Below are positions 8,213-16,448 of a stretch of 27,477 nucleotides of DNA, piece after piece. The notes beneath the pieces were generated by a model. That model saw nothing but the letters and a program-made list of their open reading frames with translations, was not told the origin of the DNA and made no database searches. Position 1 is the first letter of the stretch, and every line of letters starts with the position of its first letter. Location of the stretch: assembly GCA_039805565.1 (NCBI GenBank), contig JBDLTZ010000021.1:1-27477 (forward strand), in the 5' to 3' direction. This stretch comes from CALJIC01 sp039805565 (GTDB lineage Bacteria > Chloroflexota > Chloroflexia > Chloroflexales > Roseiflexaceae). The translations under genes and the position numbers were made by a program.

Positions 8213-9580
8213 ATGAAGGCACTCGGACGGTTTCTCGGCAGCGCCCTGAAGACGCTGCGCCTTGCGCTGCCGAAGATCGGCGTCGGCTGGATGTTCGCGC
8301 TGCTCAGCAGCAACTTCAATCGCGTAACCATTGTGGAGCTCGGCATCACCGCCGTGATCATCACCACGATGATCGGCATGCACCACTTCCTCTCGCCGTT
8401 CCAGGTCATTTTTGGCCGCATCGCCGACCGCAACCCGGTGCTGGGCTACCGGCGCACCCCCTACCTGCTGCTCGGCGCCACGCTGTCCAGCCTGGTGTTC
8501 GTCGCGCTGCCGTCGGTGGCTATGGCGATGAGCGTGGGGGCCGCCTGGGCCGTGCCGGCTGGGTTCGCGCTGCTGCTGCTGTTCGGTGTGGGCATCGCCG
8601 CCACCGGCGACTGCCACCACGCCCTGATCGCCGAGGTGACCGAGCCGCGCTCGCGCGGCGGCGTGATCGCGGTGGTCTGGACCTTCACCATCCTCAGCAC
8701 AATCGTTGCGGCGGGGGTGATCAAGCAGATGATGCCGGCCTATGACCCGGTGGCTATGCAACAGCTCTACGGCCTCACCCCGATGGTGGTGCTCGGCTCG
8801 GTGCTGCTGGGTGTGCTGGGGATGGAGCGGCGGCTCACGGGCCAGGCGATGGTCGACGCGATCGAGGCTTCGCGCCGCGCGACCCCTCCCGGCAACCCGC
8901 TGGTCTCGGCGGCCACGGTGCTGCGGTCCAACGGTCAGGCGCGAGCGTTCTTCGGCTTCGTCTTCCTGTCAATCCTCGGAATCTTCCTCCAGGACTCCAT
9001 CCTCGAGGTCTTCGGCGCCGAGCAGTTCGGCATGACGGTCAAGGAGACCACGACCTTCACGCAGACCTGGGGCGGCGGCGTGCTGCTCGCGATGGTCCTC
9101 ACGGGCATCGCCAGCGCGGTCTTCCCGGTGAGCAAGAAGTTGCTCGCGCTGACTGGCGGCCTGGGCACCGCGGCGGGCCTGGCGCTGCTCACGGCCTGCG
9201 CGCTCACCGACAACCGCGCACTGCTGAACCCGGCCATCCTAGTGATGGGCCTCGCCACCGGGATGTACAACGTCGGCGCGCTCTCGCTGATGATGGAGAT
9301 GACGGTCGAGGGCGCCACAGGCCTGTACATGGGCCTCTGGGCGGTGGCGCAGGCCTTCGGCACAGCGACGGCCTCGATCACCAGCGGCGCGATGCACACG
9401 GCCCTGATTGAGTCCGGCGCGCTGACCTTCGGTGCGGGCTACGGTCTGATCTTTGGGCTGGAGACTCTGCTGATGGTCGGGGGTGTGATGCTGCTGCGCG
9501 GCGTGGACGTGGCGGCCTTCCACCGCGGCGTGACGCGGGCAGATCTGGCGCGGGCGATGGAGGCGACGGCGACGGCATGA
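8213..9580 (+). CDS. BCD/PucC-family MFS transporter (copy 1)
   Basis: The 455-residue polytopic membrane protein has about 12 hydrophobic segments. It shows the BCD (bacteriochlorophyll delivery; PucC, LhaA, bch2-type) family signature HHFLSPFQVIFGRIADRNPV followed by LGYRRTPYLLLG. The C-terminal half contains GMTVKETTTFTQTWGGGVL and GLYMGLWAVAQAFGTA, also typical. Family members help assemble light-harvesting complexes, possibly by delivering bacteriochlorophyll; substrate transport is unproven. ATG start with AAAGAGG about 7 nt upstream. It is the first gene after the operon promoter, and a paralogue lies at 22257-23561. Confidence 0.88.
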   Translation: MKALGRFLGSALKTLRLALPKIGVGWMFALLSSNFNRVTIVELGITAVIITTMIGMHHFLSPFQVIFGRIADRNPVLGYRRTPYLLLGATLSSLVFVALPSVAMAMSVGAAWAVPAGFALLLLFGVGIAATGDCHHALIAEVTEPRSRGGVIAVVWTFTILSTIVAAGVIKQMMPAYDPVAMQQLYGLTPMVVLGSVLLGVLGMERRLTGQAMVDAIEASRRATPPGNPLVSAATVLRSNGQARAFFGFVFLSILGIFLQDSILEVFGAEQFGMTVKETTTFTQTWGGGVLLAMVLTGIASAVFPVSKKLLALTGGLGTAAGLALLTACALTDNRALLNPAILVMGLATGMYNVGALSLMMEMTVEGATGLYMGLWAVAQAFGTATASITSGAMHTALIESGALTFGAGYGLIFGLETLLMVGGVMLLRGVDVAAFHRGVTRADLARAMEATATA

Positions 9581-9584
9581 GAGC

Positions 9585-9605
9585 GGAACGCTGAACGCTG
9601 AACCC
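9585..9605 (+). repeat. Heptanucleotide tandem array (AACGCTG type)
   Basis: Three 7-bp units, GGAACGC, TGAACGC and TGAACCC, follow the transporter stop codon by 4 nt. This is the smallest of the heptad arrays in the window. Confidence 0.7.
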
Positions 9606-9658
9606 ACTGCGGCTTTTTCTACCCGCCAGGCTGGCGAGCACCACAAAGGGCCTGAACA

Positions 9659-10489
9659 GTGACGACATCCACGGCAATCAGTTTCGATCGAATCGCGGCG
9701 AGCTACGACACAGTCCGCGCACATCGCCCGGACGTGGCGGTGCAGATCGGCAAGTCCATCGCGGCTGCCGCGGGGCAGGGCGCGCGGGTGCTCGAGCTGG
9801 GCGTGGGCACCGGGCGCATCGCGCTCCCTGCGGCCCACGCCGGCTGCCACGTGACGGGCGTGGATATCTCGCTGGAGATGCTGCGCGTGGCGCAGGTAGG
9901 CGACCACGCAGGGCCAGGCGATCACGCGGAGCCGCCCCTACGGTTGATCCGGGGCGACATCGCAGCGCTGCCCGTGGCTGACGCGGCCTTCGATGCGGTA
10001 CTGGCGGTCCACGTGCTGCACCTGGTGCCGGACTGGCGCGTCGCGCTGGCGGAGGCGATGCGGGCGCTGCGGCCCGGCGGCGTGTTCATCATGGGGCGTG
10101 ACTGGCGCGACCCGCAGAGCTGCGCGGGGCGGCTGCGGGGCAAGCTGCGCGAGGTGGTGGTGCAGCTGCGGCCGGACCTCAAGCCCCCGGCAGCGGGCGC
10201 GGCGGTGCCGCAGGCGCTGGCGCGGCTGGGCGCCGTCCCCGAGGGCGAGGTTGTGGCAGCCGTGTGGCAGAGCGCCGAGAGCCCGGCGCAGGTGCTGGCC
10301 GAGATGGCCGCCCGCAGCGATGCCGAGACCTGGGTGCTGGATGACGACACGCTCAGCGAGGCGCTGGCGCGGCTGCGGGCGTGGGCCGAAGAGCTCTACA
10401 CCGACCTGACGGCGCCGGAGACGGTGGAGCGCCGGTTTGTCCTTTCGATTGCGCGCAAAGAACAGCGGGCGGGGGCAGGGGAGGGCTAG
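9659..10489 (+). CDS. Class I SAM-dependent methyltransferase of unknown substrate
   Basis: The 276-residue protein has a Rossmann-type methyltransferase core: FDRIAASYDTVR near the N-terminus, motif I RVLELGVGTGRIALP (about 41-55), motif II VTGVDISLEML, LIRGDIAALPVADAAFDAV, and a post-core LRPGGVFIM. This is the UbiE/Methyltransf_11 style and is clearly distinct from BchM in this window. The start is GTG with a weak AAAGGG site. It sits between BCD transporter 1 and bchN, 34 bp ahead of the bchN ATG, so it is probably co-transcribed. A substrate among tetrapyrroles, quinones or carotenoids is plausible from context, but nothing in the sequence fixes it. Confidence 0.75.
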   Translation: MTTSTAISFDRIAASYDTVRAHRPDVAVQIGKSIAAAAGQGARVLELGVGTGRIALPAAHAGCHVTGVDISLEMLRVAQVGDHAGPGDHAEPPLRLIRGDIAALPVADAAFDAVLAVHVLHLVPDWRVALAEAMRALRPGGVFIMGRDWRDPQSCAGRLRGKLREVVVQLRPDLKPPAAGAAVPQALARLGAVPEGEVVAAVWQSAESPAQVLAEMAARSDAETWVLDDDTLSEALARLRAWAEELYTDLTAPETVERRFVLSIARKEQRAGAGEG

Positions 10490-10523
10490 ACCCTCCCCTG
10501 AGACCCCACCCTCTAGGAGAGCC

Positions 10524-11789
10524 ATGGCGACAGCCATTGAAAAAGAAGACGGCGCCTACCACAGCTTCTGCGGCCTCACCTGCGTCGGCTGGCTATACCA
10601 GAAGATCAAGGATAGCTTCTTCCTGATTCTGGGCACGCACACCTGCGCCCACCTGCTGCAGAACGCGCTCGGCGTGATGATTTTTGCCCGGCCGCGCTTC
10701 GGCGTGGCGCTGCTTGAGGAGGCCGACCTCTCGAAGCAGCAGCCGGAGCTCGAGGGCCTGATCGACGAGATCGTGGCCGACCACCACCCGTCGGTGATCT
10801 TCCTGCTCTCCTCCTGCACGCCCGAGGTGATGAAGGTCGAGTTCGAGGGATTGGCCCGCAGCCTGAGCCGCCCGGAGCTGCCGGTGCTGTTCGTGCCGGC
10901 CAGCGGGCTGGACTACACCTTCAGCCAGGCCGAGGACTCGGTGCTCCAGTCGCTCATCCCGTTCTGCCCGGTGGCCCCGCCCGAGGAGAAGAAGGTGGTC
11001 TTCCTCGGCTCGGTGAACGACGCGATCGCCGACGACTTCGCGCTGGAGGCGGCCCGTCTCGGCATCCCGGTGGGCGGCTTCCTGCCCGCCAACCGCTTCG
11101 GCGAGCTGCCGGCGATCGGCCGCGGCACCGTGCTGGCGCCGCTCCAGCCGTACCTCGCCAAGGTCGCCACCCGCCTCAGCCGCGAGCGCGGCGCCACGCT
11201 GCTCTCGTCGCTCTTCCCGTTCGGGCCGGACGGCACGCGCGCCTTCTGGGAGGACCTGGCGAAGCTCTTCGGCGTCGAGGTGGACCTGGCCGCGCGTGAG
11301 CGGCAGGCCTGGGAGCGGATGGAGGAGCATCTCGCGCTGCTGCGCGGCAAGACGGTGCTGTTCACCGCCGATAACCTGATGGAGCTGCCGCTGGCGCGCT
11401 TCCTCCGCAGCGCCGGCGCCGAGGTGCTCGAGTGCAGCAGCACCTACATCAACAAGAAGTTCCACAGCCGCGAGCTGGCCGCGCTCGAGGGGGTGCGGGT
11501 GGTGGAGCAGCCGAACTTCGACCGGCAGCTGCGTGACATCGCCGAGCTGCGGCCAGACCTGATCATCAGCAATATGGCCACTACCAACCCGCTTGTCGGC
11601 CAGGGGGCCGTGGCAAAGTGGAGCACCGAGTTCGCCTTCATGCCGATCCACGGCTGGGCGGGCTGCAACACGCTGGCGGGCATGTTCACCAAGAGCCTGA
11701 AGCGCCACGCGCGCCTCGACCCGCTGATGGATGACCCGGCCTGGACGCAGGGCCTGATGCCGGGAGTGATCCCGCTGCACTCTCGCTAG
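10524..11789 (+). CDS. bchN: Light-independent protochlorophyllide reductase subunit N
   Basis: The 421-residue protein begins MATAIEKEDGAYHSFCGLTC. Cys16, Cys41 (THTCAHLLQNA) and Cys98 (LLSSCTPEV) occupy the three positions that bind the NB-protein [4Fe-4S] cluster. BchN pairs with BchB as the nitrogenase MoFe-like catalytic heterotetramer, reducing ring D of protochlorophyllide with electrons from BchL. The length matches the family. The ATG at 10524 is preferred because TAGGAGA lies just upstream and the longer reading from 10437 encodes low-complexity residues. Only 9 bp separate its stop from bchB, so the two are translationally linked. Confidence 0.95.
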   Translation: MATAIEKEDGAYHSFCGLTCVGWLYQKIKDSFFLILGTHTCAHLLQNALGVMIFARPRFGVALLEEADLSKQQPELEGLIDEIVADHHPSVIFLLSSCTPEVMKVEFEGLARSLSRPELPVLFVPASGLDYTFSQAEDSVLQSLIPFCPVAPPEEKKVVFLGSVNDAIADDFALEAARLGIPVGGFLPANRFGELPAIGRGTVLAPLQPYLAKVATRLSRERGATLLSSLFPFGPDGTRAFWEDLAKLFGVEVDLAARERQAWERMEEHLALLRGKTVLFTADNLMELPLARFLRSAGAEVLECSSTYINKKFHSRELAALEGVRVVEQPNFDRQLRDIAELRPDLIISNMATTNPLVGQGAVAKWSTEFAFMPIHGWAGCNTLAGMFTKSLKRHARLDPLMDDPAWTQGLMPGVIPLHSR

Positions 11790-11798
11790 AGGGAACCA

Positions 11799-13445
11799 AT
11801 GCGTCTAGCACTCTGGATGTACGAGGGCACCGCTCACCACGGCGTCGGGCGGATCGCCAACAGTATGCGCGGCGTCCACGCGGTGTTCCACGCGCCGCAG
11901 GGCGACGACTACGTGAACCCGATCTTCACGATGCTGGAGCGCACGCCGGCCTTCCCGCAGATGACCACCAGCGTGGTGAGCGGGCGCGACCTGGCGCAGG
12001 GCACCATCCGGCTGCCCGAGACGCTGCGCCAGGTGGAGGCCAAGCTCCACCCCGAGCTGATCGTGGTGTGCGCCAGCTGCTCCACCATCCTGCTGCAGGA
12101 GGACCTGATGCAGGCGGCGCACGCCTCGGGTGTGGAGGCCGAGGTGCTGGTGTACGACGCCAACCCCTACCGCATGCAGGAGATCGGCTCGGCCGAGGGG
12201 CTCTTCACGCAGCTGGTGAAACGCTTCGCGCGCACCCAGCCGATCACGCCCGAGCCGAGCGTCAACATCATCGGGCCGGCCTCGCTCGGCTTCCACAACC
12301 GCCACGACCTGGTCTGCATGCGGCGCATGATGGCCGCGCTCGGCGTGAAGATCAATGTGGTGGCCCCGCTCGGCGCCGGGCTCGACGACCTGGCGCGGCT
12401 GCCGGCGGCCTGGGTGAACATCGCCCCATACCGCGAGCTCGGCCTGGGGGCGGCCCGCTACCTCGAGGAGCAGTTCGGCACGCCCACGCTCTACGACGCG
12501 CCGATCGGCGTCCAGCCGACGCTGCGCTGGCTGCGGCGGCTGGTGGAGCAGCTGAACGAGGTCGGCGCCCGGGCCGACGGGCCGGTGGTGAAGCTCCCGC
12601 CGCTCACGGCCTTCTCGCTCGATGGCCTGAGCGCGCCCTCGGGGGTGCCCTGGTTCGCGCGCACGGCCGACATGGAGAGCTTCAGCAGCAAGACGGCCTT
12701 TGTCTTCGGCGACGCCACCCACACCGTCGGCACGGTCAAGTTCCTCCACGACGAGCTCGGCATGCAGATCGCGGGCGCCGGCACCTACCTGGGCCGCGAG
12801 GCGGCCTGGGTGCGCGAGCAGCTCGCGGGGTACCTGCCGGAGGAGCTCCTCGTGACCGACGTCTTCCAGGATGTGGCGGCCCGGATCGCGGAGCTGACGC
12901 CGAACCTGGTGTGCGGCACGCAGATGGAGCGCCACGCCTGCCGCAAGCTCGACATCCCGTGCATGGTGATCGCGCCGCCGACGCATATCGAGAACCACCT
13001 GCTGGCCTACCGGCCGATGCTCGGCTTCGATGGCGCCGATACCCTGGCCGACACGGTCTACACCACCGCGACGCTGGGGATGGAGAAGCATCTGATCGAC
13101 ATGTTCGGCGACGCGGGGCTGGAGTACGACGAGACTCCGCAGAACGGTGACCGCGAGCCGACGACCGACAGCCGACAACCGACAGCCGGCGACCGACAGC
13201 CGACGACTGGCGAAGACGCTCCCCTGTCGTCGGACGGTAACGCTGTGGTCGGGGGTGCGTCGTCCGTCGTCGGTGGCCCTTCGTCTGTGGTCTGGACCGC
13301 TGAGGCCGCGGCGATGCTGAAGAAGGTGCCGTTCTTCGTGCGCGGCAAGGTGCAGAAGAACGTGGAGCGCTACGCGGCGGAGCACGGCCACGCCGCGATC
13401 ACGGCCGACGTGCTCCAGACGGCGCGCGAGGCGCTTGGTGGGTAG
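11799..13445 (+). CDS. bchB: Light-independent protochlorophyllide reductase subunit B, with repeat-derived linker
   Basis: The 548-residue protein starts MRLALWMYEGTAHHGVGRIA. Asp36 in APQGDDYVN is at the position of the known Asp ligand that completes the NB [4Fe-4S] cluster. GTQMERHACRKLDIPCMVI and PTHIENHLLAYRPMLGFDGA are typical. The C-terminal PCP_red domain (about 500-548: AAAMLKKVPFFVRGKVQKNV) is intact. Between the two, residues about 448-497 are a low-complexity linker with 7-residue periodicity (REPTTDS, RQPTAGD, RQPTTGE, then SSVVGGP), encoded by heptanucleotide arrays at 13157-13212 and 13245-13293. The linker makes the protein somewhat long for BchB. Because it lies between domains, the enzyme is probably functional. 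GAGGGAA precedes the ATG. Confidence 0.94.
   Translation: MRLALWMYEGTAHHGVGRIANSMRGVHAVFHAPQGDDYVNPIFTMLERTPAFPQMTTSVVSGRDLAQGTIRLPETLRQVEAKLHPELIVVCASCSTILLQEDLMQAAHASGVEAEVLVYDANPYRMQEIGSAEGLFTQLVKRFARTQPITPEPSVNIIGPASLGFHNRHDLVCMRRMMAALGVKINVVAPLGAGLDDLARLPAAWVNIAPYRELGLGAARYLEEQFGTPTLYDAPIGVQPTLRWLRRLVEQLNEVGARADGPVVKLPPLTAFSLDGLSAPSGVPWFARTADMESFSSKTAFVFGDATHTVGTVKFLHDELGMQIAGAGTYLGREAAWVREQLAGYLPEELLVTDVFQDVAARIAELTPNLVCGTQMERHACRKLDIPCMVIAPPTHIENHLLAYRPMLGFDGADTLADTVYTTATLGMEKHLIDMFGDAGLEYDETPQNGDREPTTDSRQPTAGDRQPTTGEDAPLSSDGNAVVGGASSVVGGPSSVVWTAEAAAMLKKVPFFVRGKVQKNVERYAAEHGHAAITADVLQTAREALGG
13157..13212 (+). repeat. In-frame heptad array inside bchB, left arm
   Basis: Eight contiguous 7-bp units (GCCGACG, ACCGACA, GCCGACA, ACCGACA, GCCGGCG, ACCGACA, GCCGACG, ACTGGCG) encode the DRQPT-type linker of BchB. 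The units alternate GCCGACR and ACCGACA. Confidence 0.85.
13245..13293 (+). repeat. In-frame heptad array inside bchB, right arm
   Basis: Seven units in strict 7-bp phase (GTGGTCG, GGGGTGC, GTCGTCC, GTCGTCG, GTGGCCC, TTCGTCT, GTGGTCT) are the G/T-strand counterpart of the C/A-rich left array 33 bp upstream. The pair forms an imperfect inverted repeat. Confidence 0.7.
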
Positions 13446-13470
13446 CGCGCGGGCAGGCTTCGGGCGGCGC

Positions 13471-13498
13471 TCACGACTCACGACTCACGACTCGAGAC
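13471..13498 (+). repeat. Heptad array abutting the bciB start
   Basis: Three perfect TCACGAC units plus TCGAGAC fill the space where the bciB ribosome binding site would be. The segment 13463-13492 is the exact reverse complement of 16428-16457. Confidence 0.88.
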
Positions 13499-13502
13499 TG
13501 AC

Positions 13503-14753
13503 ATGATGGACGGTCCCACCAAAGGTCTACAGACGATCTCCCTCCTGAGCGCCGATGCCCGCCTGAGGGGCCGGCCGAAGCTGTGCAGCGACTGCGGCTT
13601 CTGCGACACGAGCTACCGGCCGCTCATGGCCCAGAGCTGCGTGTTCGTGGAGAACCGCGCCGCGGCGCTCGAGCGCGAGGCGCACGGCCGCGCGCGCGAG
13701 ACGCCCGATGAGCTGCTGTTTGGCGTGCACCGGCGCATGCTGGCGGCGCGGCTGCGGCGGCCGAACCCCGGCGCCCAGTGGAGCGGCGTGACCACGCGGC
13801 TCGGCGCGCTGCTGCTGGAGCGCGGCCTGGTGGACGCGGTGCTGACCACGCGGGCGGTGCCCGGCACGCGCTTCGCCCCGCAGCCGTTCCTGGCGCGCAC
13901 CCCGGCCGAGGTGATCGCCAGCGCCGGTAACAAGCCGTGCCTCTCGCCCGGCCTGAGCCTGCTCGATGAGGTCCGCGCGAGCGGCGCGCGGCGGCTGGCG
14001 GTGATAGGGGTGGGCTGCCAGGTCCATGCGCTGCGGGCGGCGCAGAGCGAGCTGGGCCTGGACGAGCTGTACGTGCTCGGCATCCCGTGCAGCGACAACG
14101 TGGCCTACCCGGACCTGCAGCGCTTCCTGGAGGCGATCAGCCGCTCGCCCGGCACCGTGGTGCACCACGAGTTCATGCAGGACTACCGCGTCCATCTGCG
14201 GCACGAGGACGGGCGTGTGGAGAAGGTCAACTTCATTGATATACCGATGGACATGCTCGGCGATGTGTTCCCCTCGGCCTGCCTGTCGTGCTTCGACTAC
14301 GCTAACGGCCTGGCGGACATAACGATCGGGTACATGGGAGCGCCGCTCGGCTGGCAGTGGCTGATGGCGCGCAACGAGCGCGGCGAGCGGCTGCTTGAGA
14401 TGCTGCTCCCCGAACTGGAGGTGGGCGAGCTGCCCGCCCGCAACGACCGGCGCGCGGTAGTGGCGAGCTACGCCGCCAACCTCGGCGTGGCACGGCGCAA
14501 GCCGCCCGCGCTGGTGCGCCGGCTGATCGCAATGATGATGCGGCGGCGCGGGCCGTACGGCCTGGAGTTCGCGCGCAGCGTGATCGAGATGAAGCTGCTG
14601 CGTAACCTGCACTACGTGCGGGCGCGCTTCGGCCGGATGGAGCGGCGCGTCGTGCCGCGGTACGTCTACCAGGCCCTGGCGTCGTACGCAGGGTCCGGCG
14701 TCCTGTCAGCCGCAGAGAACCCAGAGGTCCCCGGAGCGCGGGCGACCACCTGA
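13503..14753 (+). CDS. bciB: Ferredoxin-dependent 3,8-divinyl (proto)chlorophyllide 8-vinyl reductase
   Basis: The 416-residue FrhB-type (coenzyme F420 hydrogenase beta-like) flavo-iron-sulfur protein has an N-terminal cluster KLCSDCGFCDTSYRPLMAQS (Cys28, 31, 34, 46). Further conserved Cys motifs are GNKPCLSPG, GVGCQVHAL, GIPCSDNVAYPDLQRF and PSACLSCFDYANGLADITIG. Placed between bchB and bchL, this identifies BciB, which reduces the C8 vinyl group to ethyl with reduced ferredoxin. The start is one of two adjacent ATGs (13503 or 13506). There is no good Shine-Dalgarno because a heptad repeat array reaches to within 4 nt of the first ATG. The last few codons fall in another repetitive element. 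Confidence 0.9.
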   Translation: MMDGPTKGLQTISLLSADARLRGRPKLCSDCGFCDTSYRPLMAQSCVFVENRAAALEREAHGRARETPDELLFGVHRRMLAARLRRPNPGAQWSGVTTRLGALLLERGLVDAVLTTRAVPGTRFAPQPFLARTPAEVIASAGNKPCLSPGLSLLDEVRASGARRLAVIGVGCQVHALRAAQSELGLDELYVLGIPCSDNVAYPDLQRFLEAISRSPGTVVHHEFMQDYRVHLRHEDGRVEKVNFIDIPMDMLGDVFPSACLSCFDYANGLADITIGYMGAPLGWQWLMARNERGERLLEMLLPELEVGELPARNDRRAVVASYAANLGVARRKPPALVRRLIAMMMRRRGPYGLEFARSVIEMKLLRNLHYVRARFGRMERRVVPRYVYQALASYAGSGVLSAAENPEVPGARATT

Positions 14754-14782
14754 CTCTCTGTGATCTCTGCTTCCCCTGTGGC
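14706..14782 (+). repeat. Imperfect inverted repeat of CTCTGTG type over the bciB stop
   Basis: GCAGAGAACCCAGAGG (within the last bciB codons) is imperfectly complementary to CTCTCTGTGATCTCTGC after the stop. The right arm (14760-14782; TGATCTCTG then CCCTGTGGC) resembles 26012-26033, suggesting two copies of one dispersed element. Confidence 0.45.
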
Positions 14783-14797
14783 ATAAAGGAGTTCGGC

Positions 14798-15616
14798 ATG
14801 AGCCTCACGCTCGCGGTGTATGGCAAGGGCGGCATCGGCAAGAGCACCACCAGCTCGAATCTCTCGGCAGCGCTCGCCCTGAAAGGGGCCCGCGTGCTCC
14901 AGATCGGCTGCGACCCCAAGCACGACAGCACCTTTGCCCTGGTGGGCGAGCTGCAGAACACGGTGATCGACAAGCTCACCGAGGTGGACTTCCACCACGA
15001 GGAGGTGGCGCCCGAGGATGTGATCCGCACCGGGTTCGCCGGGGTGGACACGCTCGAGTCGGGCGGGCCGCCGGCCGGTAGCGGCTGCGGCGGCTACGTG
15101 GTGGGCGAGACGGTCAAGCTGCTGCACGAGTTCGGTGTCTACAACACCTACGACGTCATCCTGTTCGACGTGCTCGGCGACGTGGTGTGCGGCGGCTTCT
15201 CGGCCCCGCTGAACTATGCGGACTACGGGCTGATCATCGCCTGCAACGACTTCGACAGCATCTTCGCGGCCAACCGCCTCTGCCTCGCGATCAAGCAGAA
15301 GAGCGTGCGCCACAAGGTGAAGCTGGCCGGCATCATCGCTAACCGCGTCGAGGAGGAGTTTGGCGGTACTGCGCTGCTCGAGCAGTTCGCCGAGCAGGTC
15401 GGCACACAGATCGTCGGGAAGGTGCCGTACCACGATATGATCCGCCGCTCGCGCCTGGCCGGCAAGACCCTCTTCGAGATGGAGCACCCCGAGAAGGACC
15501 GCTGCACGCAGCCCTTCTACGACATGGCAGAGTACCTGCTGGCGCAGCCGCCCTCGGCCGTGCCCGCCCCGATGGGCGACCGCGAGATTTTCAATGTGAT
15601 CGGCGGCTGGAGGTAG
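14798..15616 (+). CDS. bchL: Light-independent protochlorophyllide reductase ATPase, iron protein
   Basis: The 272-residue NifH-like homodimeric ATPase donates electrons to BchNB. The P-loop YGKGGIGKSTT spans 8-18. Cys97 (GSGCGGYVVGE) and Cys131 (GDVVCGGFSAP) are exactly where BchL binds its intersubunit [4Fe-4S] cluster. The C-terminus (DREIFNVIGGWR) is normal. ATG with a strong AAGGAG about 8 nt upstream. It follows bciB by 44 bp and precedes bchM by a repeat-filled gap of about 130 bp. Confidence 0.96.
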   Translation: MSLTLAVYGKGGIGKSTTSSNLSAALALKGARVLQIGCDPKHDSTFALVGELQNTVIDKLTEVDFHHEEVAPEDVIRTGFAGVDTLESGGPPAGSGCGGYVVGETVKLLHEFGVYNTYDVILFDVLGDVVCGGFSAPLNYADYGLIIACNDFDSIFAANRLCLAIKQKSVRHKVKLAGIIANRVEEEFGGTALLEQFAEQVGTQIVGKVPYHDMIRRSRLAGKTLFEMEHPEKDRCTQPFYDMAEYLLAQPPSAVPAPMGDREIFNVIGGWR

Positions 15617-15624
15617 CGGCGGGA

Positions 15625-15729
15625 CCCAACGAGCGGGAGGTTCGCTGGACAGAGCGGGCGGGCCCAACGAGCGGGAGGTTCGGCGGGCGCAGCCCACCGA
15701 GAAGATAGCTCCCCACCTCTCAAGGTGGG
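15625..15729 (+). repeat. 20-bp direct repeats and a hairpin between bchL and bchM
   Basis: CCCAACGAGCGGGAGGTTCG occurs at 15625-15644 and again at 15663-15682. A hairpin follows at 15712-15729 (CCCACCT, loop CTCA, AGGTGGG), 16 nt before the preferred bchM ATG. The hairpin's 3' arm contains the only purine-rich stretch that could serve as a ribosome site, so it may influence bchM translation. Confidence 0.7.
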
Positions 15730-15745
15730 AAGTCAGCACGAAGCG

Positions 15746-16435
15746 ATGACAACCGAACACAAGCTGCGCCTAAAAGAATACTTCGACGGGCTGGGCTTCG
15801 AGCGCTGGAGCGCGATCTACGGCGAGGGTGAGCTCTCGGGCGTGCGCCGGACGATCCGCGAGGGGCACACGCAGATGCTGGCGCTGGCCGAGAGCTGGCT
15901 GCCTGATAGCAGCGCACTCGCCACGCTGCTGGACGCCGGCTGCGGCACGGGGCTGTTCGCCACCGCGATGGCGCGGCGCGGCTATGAGGTGACGGCAGTG
16001 GACATCGCGCCGCAGATGGTCGCTGCGGCGACGGCGCGGGCGCGGGAGCATGGCGTGGCCGAGCAGGTGCGCTTGCACGTGGGGGACGCGCAGGCGGTGG
16101 GCGGCGTGTACGATGCGGTGGCCTGCTTCGACGTGCTGATCCACTACCCGCGCCCGGCCCTCCAGGCCATGCTGGCCGACCTGGCCGCGCGCTGCCGCGG
16201 GTCGCTGCTGTTCACCTACGCGCCGCACGAGCCGCTGCTGGCCGCGCTGCACTGGGTCGGCGGGCGCTTCCCGCGCGGCGAGCGTCGCACCGATATTCAG
16301 ATGGTGCCCGAGGCCGCCGTGCACGAGACCCTGGCCGCAGCGGGCATGGCTGTGCGCCGCTCGGCCCCAGTCCGCAGTGGCTTCTACCACGTGAACCTGG
16401 TCCACGCGGAGCGGGTGGCAAGTCGTGAGTCGTGA
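15746..16435 (+). CDS. bchM: Magnesium-protoporphyrin IX O-methyltransferase
   Basis: The 229-residue SAM methyltransferase has the BchM N-terminal signature LKEYFDGLGFERWSAIYG, followed by motif I TLLDAGCGTGLFATAM (about 60-75), VTAVDIAPQM, and DAVACFDVLIHYPRPAL. It methylates the C13 propionate of Mg-protoporphyrin IX, the step before the AcsF cyclase. The ATG at 15746 gives the usual family start; a GTG at 15725 would add seven residues overlapping the upstream hairpin. The final codons (A-S-R-E-S-stop) are encoded by a heptad repeat array, so the stop codon is repeat-derived. The conserved protein body ends before this. Confidence 0.93.
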   Translation: MTTEHKLRLKEYFDGLGFERWSAIYGEGELSGVRRTIREGHTQMLALAESWLPDSSALATLLDAGCGTGLFATAMARRGYEVTAVDIAPQMVAAATARAREHGVAEQVRLHVGDAQAVGGVYDAVACFDVLIHYPRPALQAMLADLAARCRGSLLFTYAPHEPLLAALHWVGGRFPRGERRTDIQMVPEAAVHETLAAAGMAVRRSAPVRSGFYHVNLVHAERVASRES

Positions 16436-16448
16436 GTCGTGAGTCGTG
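16421..16448 (+). repeat. Four perfect AGTCGTG heptads at the bchM 3' end
   Basis: Four identical 7-bp units run across the bchM stop codon. With the following AGCGCCGCC, the segment 16428-16457 is a perfect inverted copy of 13463-13492. Confidence 0.9.

Noticed and set aside
8197..8745. Overlapping alternative coding frames within the first BCD transporter
   Set aside because: Arg/Ala/His-rich translations typical of GC-rich off-frame reading; the frame starting at 8213 encodes the clear membrane protein.
16421..16448. CRISPR array
   Set aside because: The units are contiguous 7-bp repeats with no spacers of CRISPR length and no cas genes.
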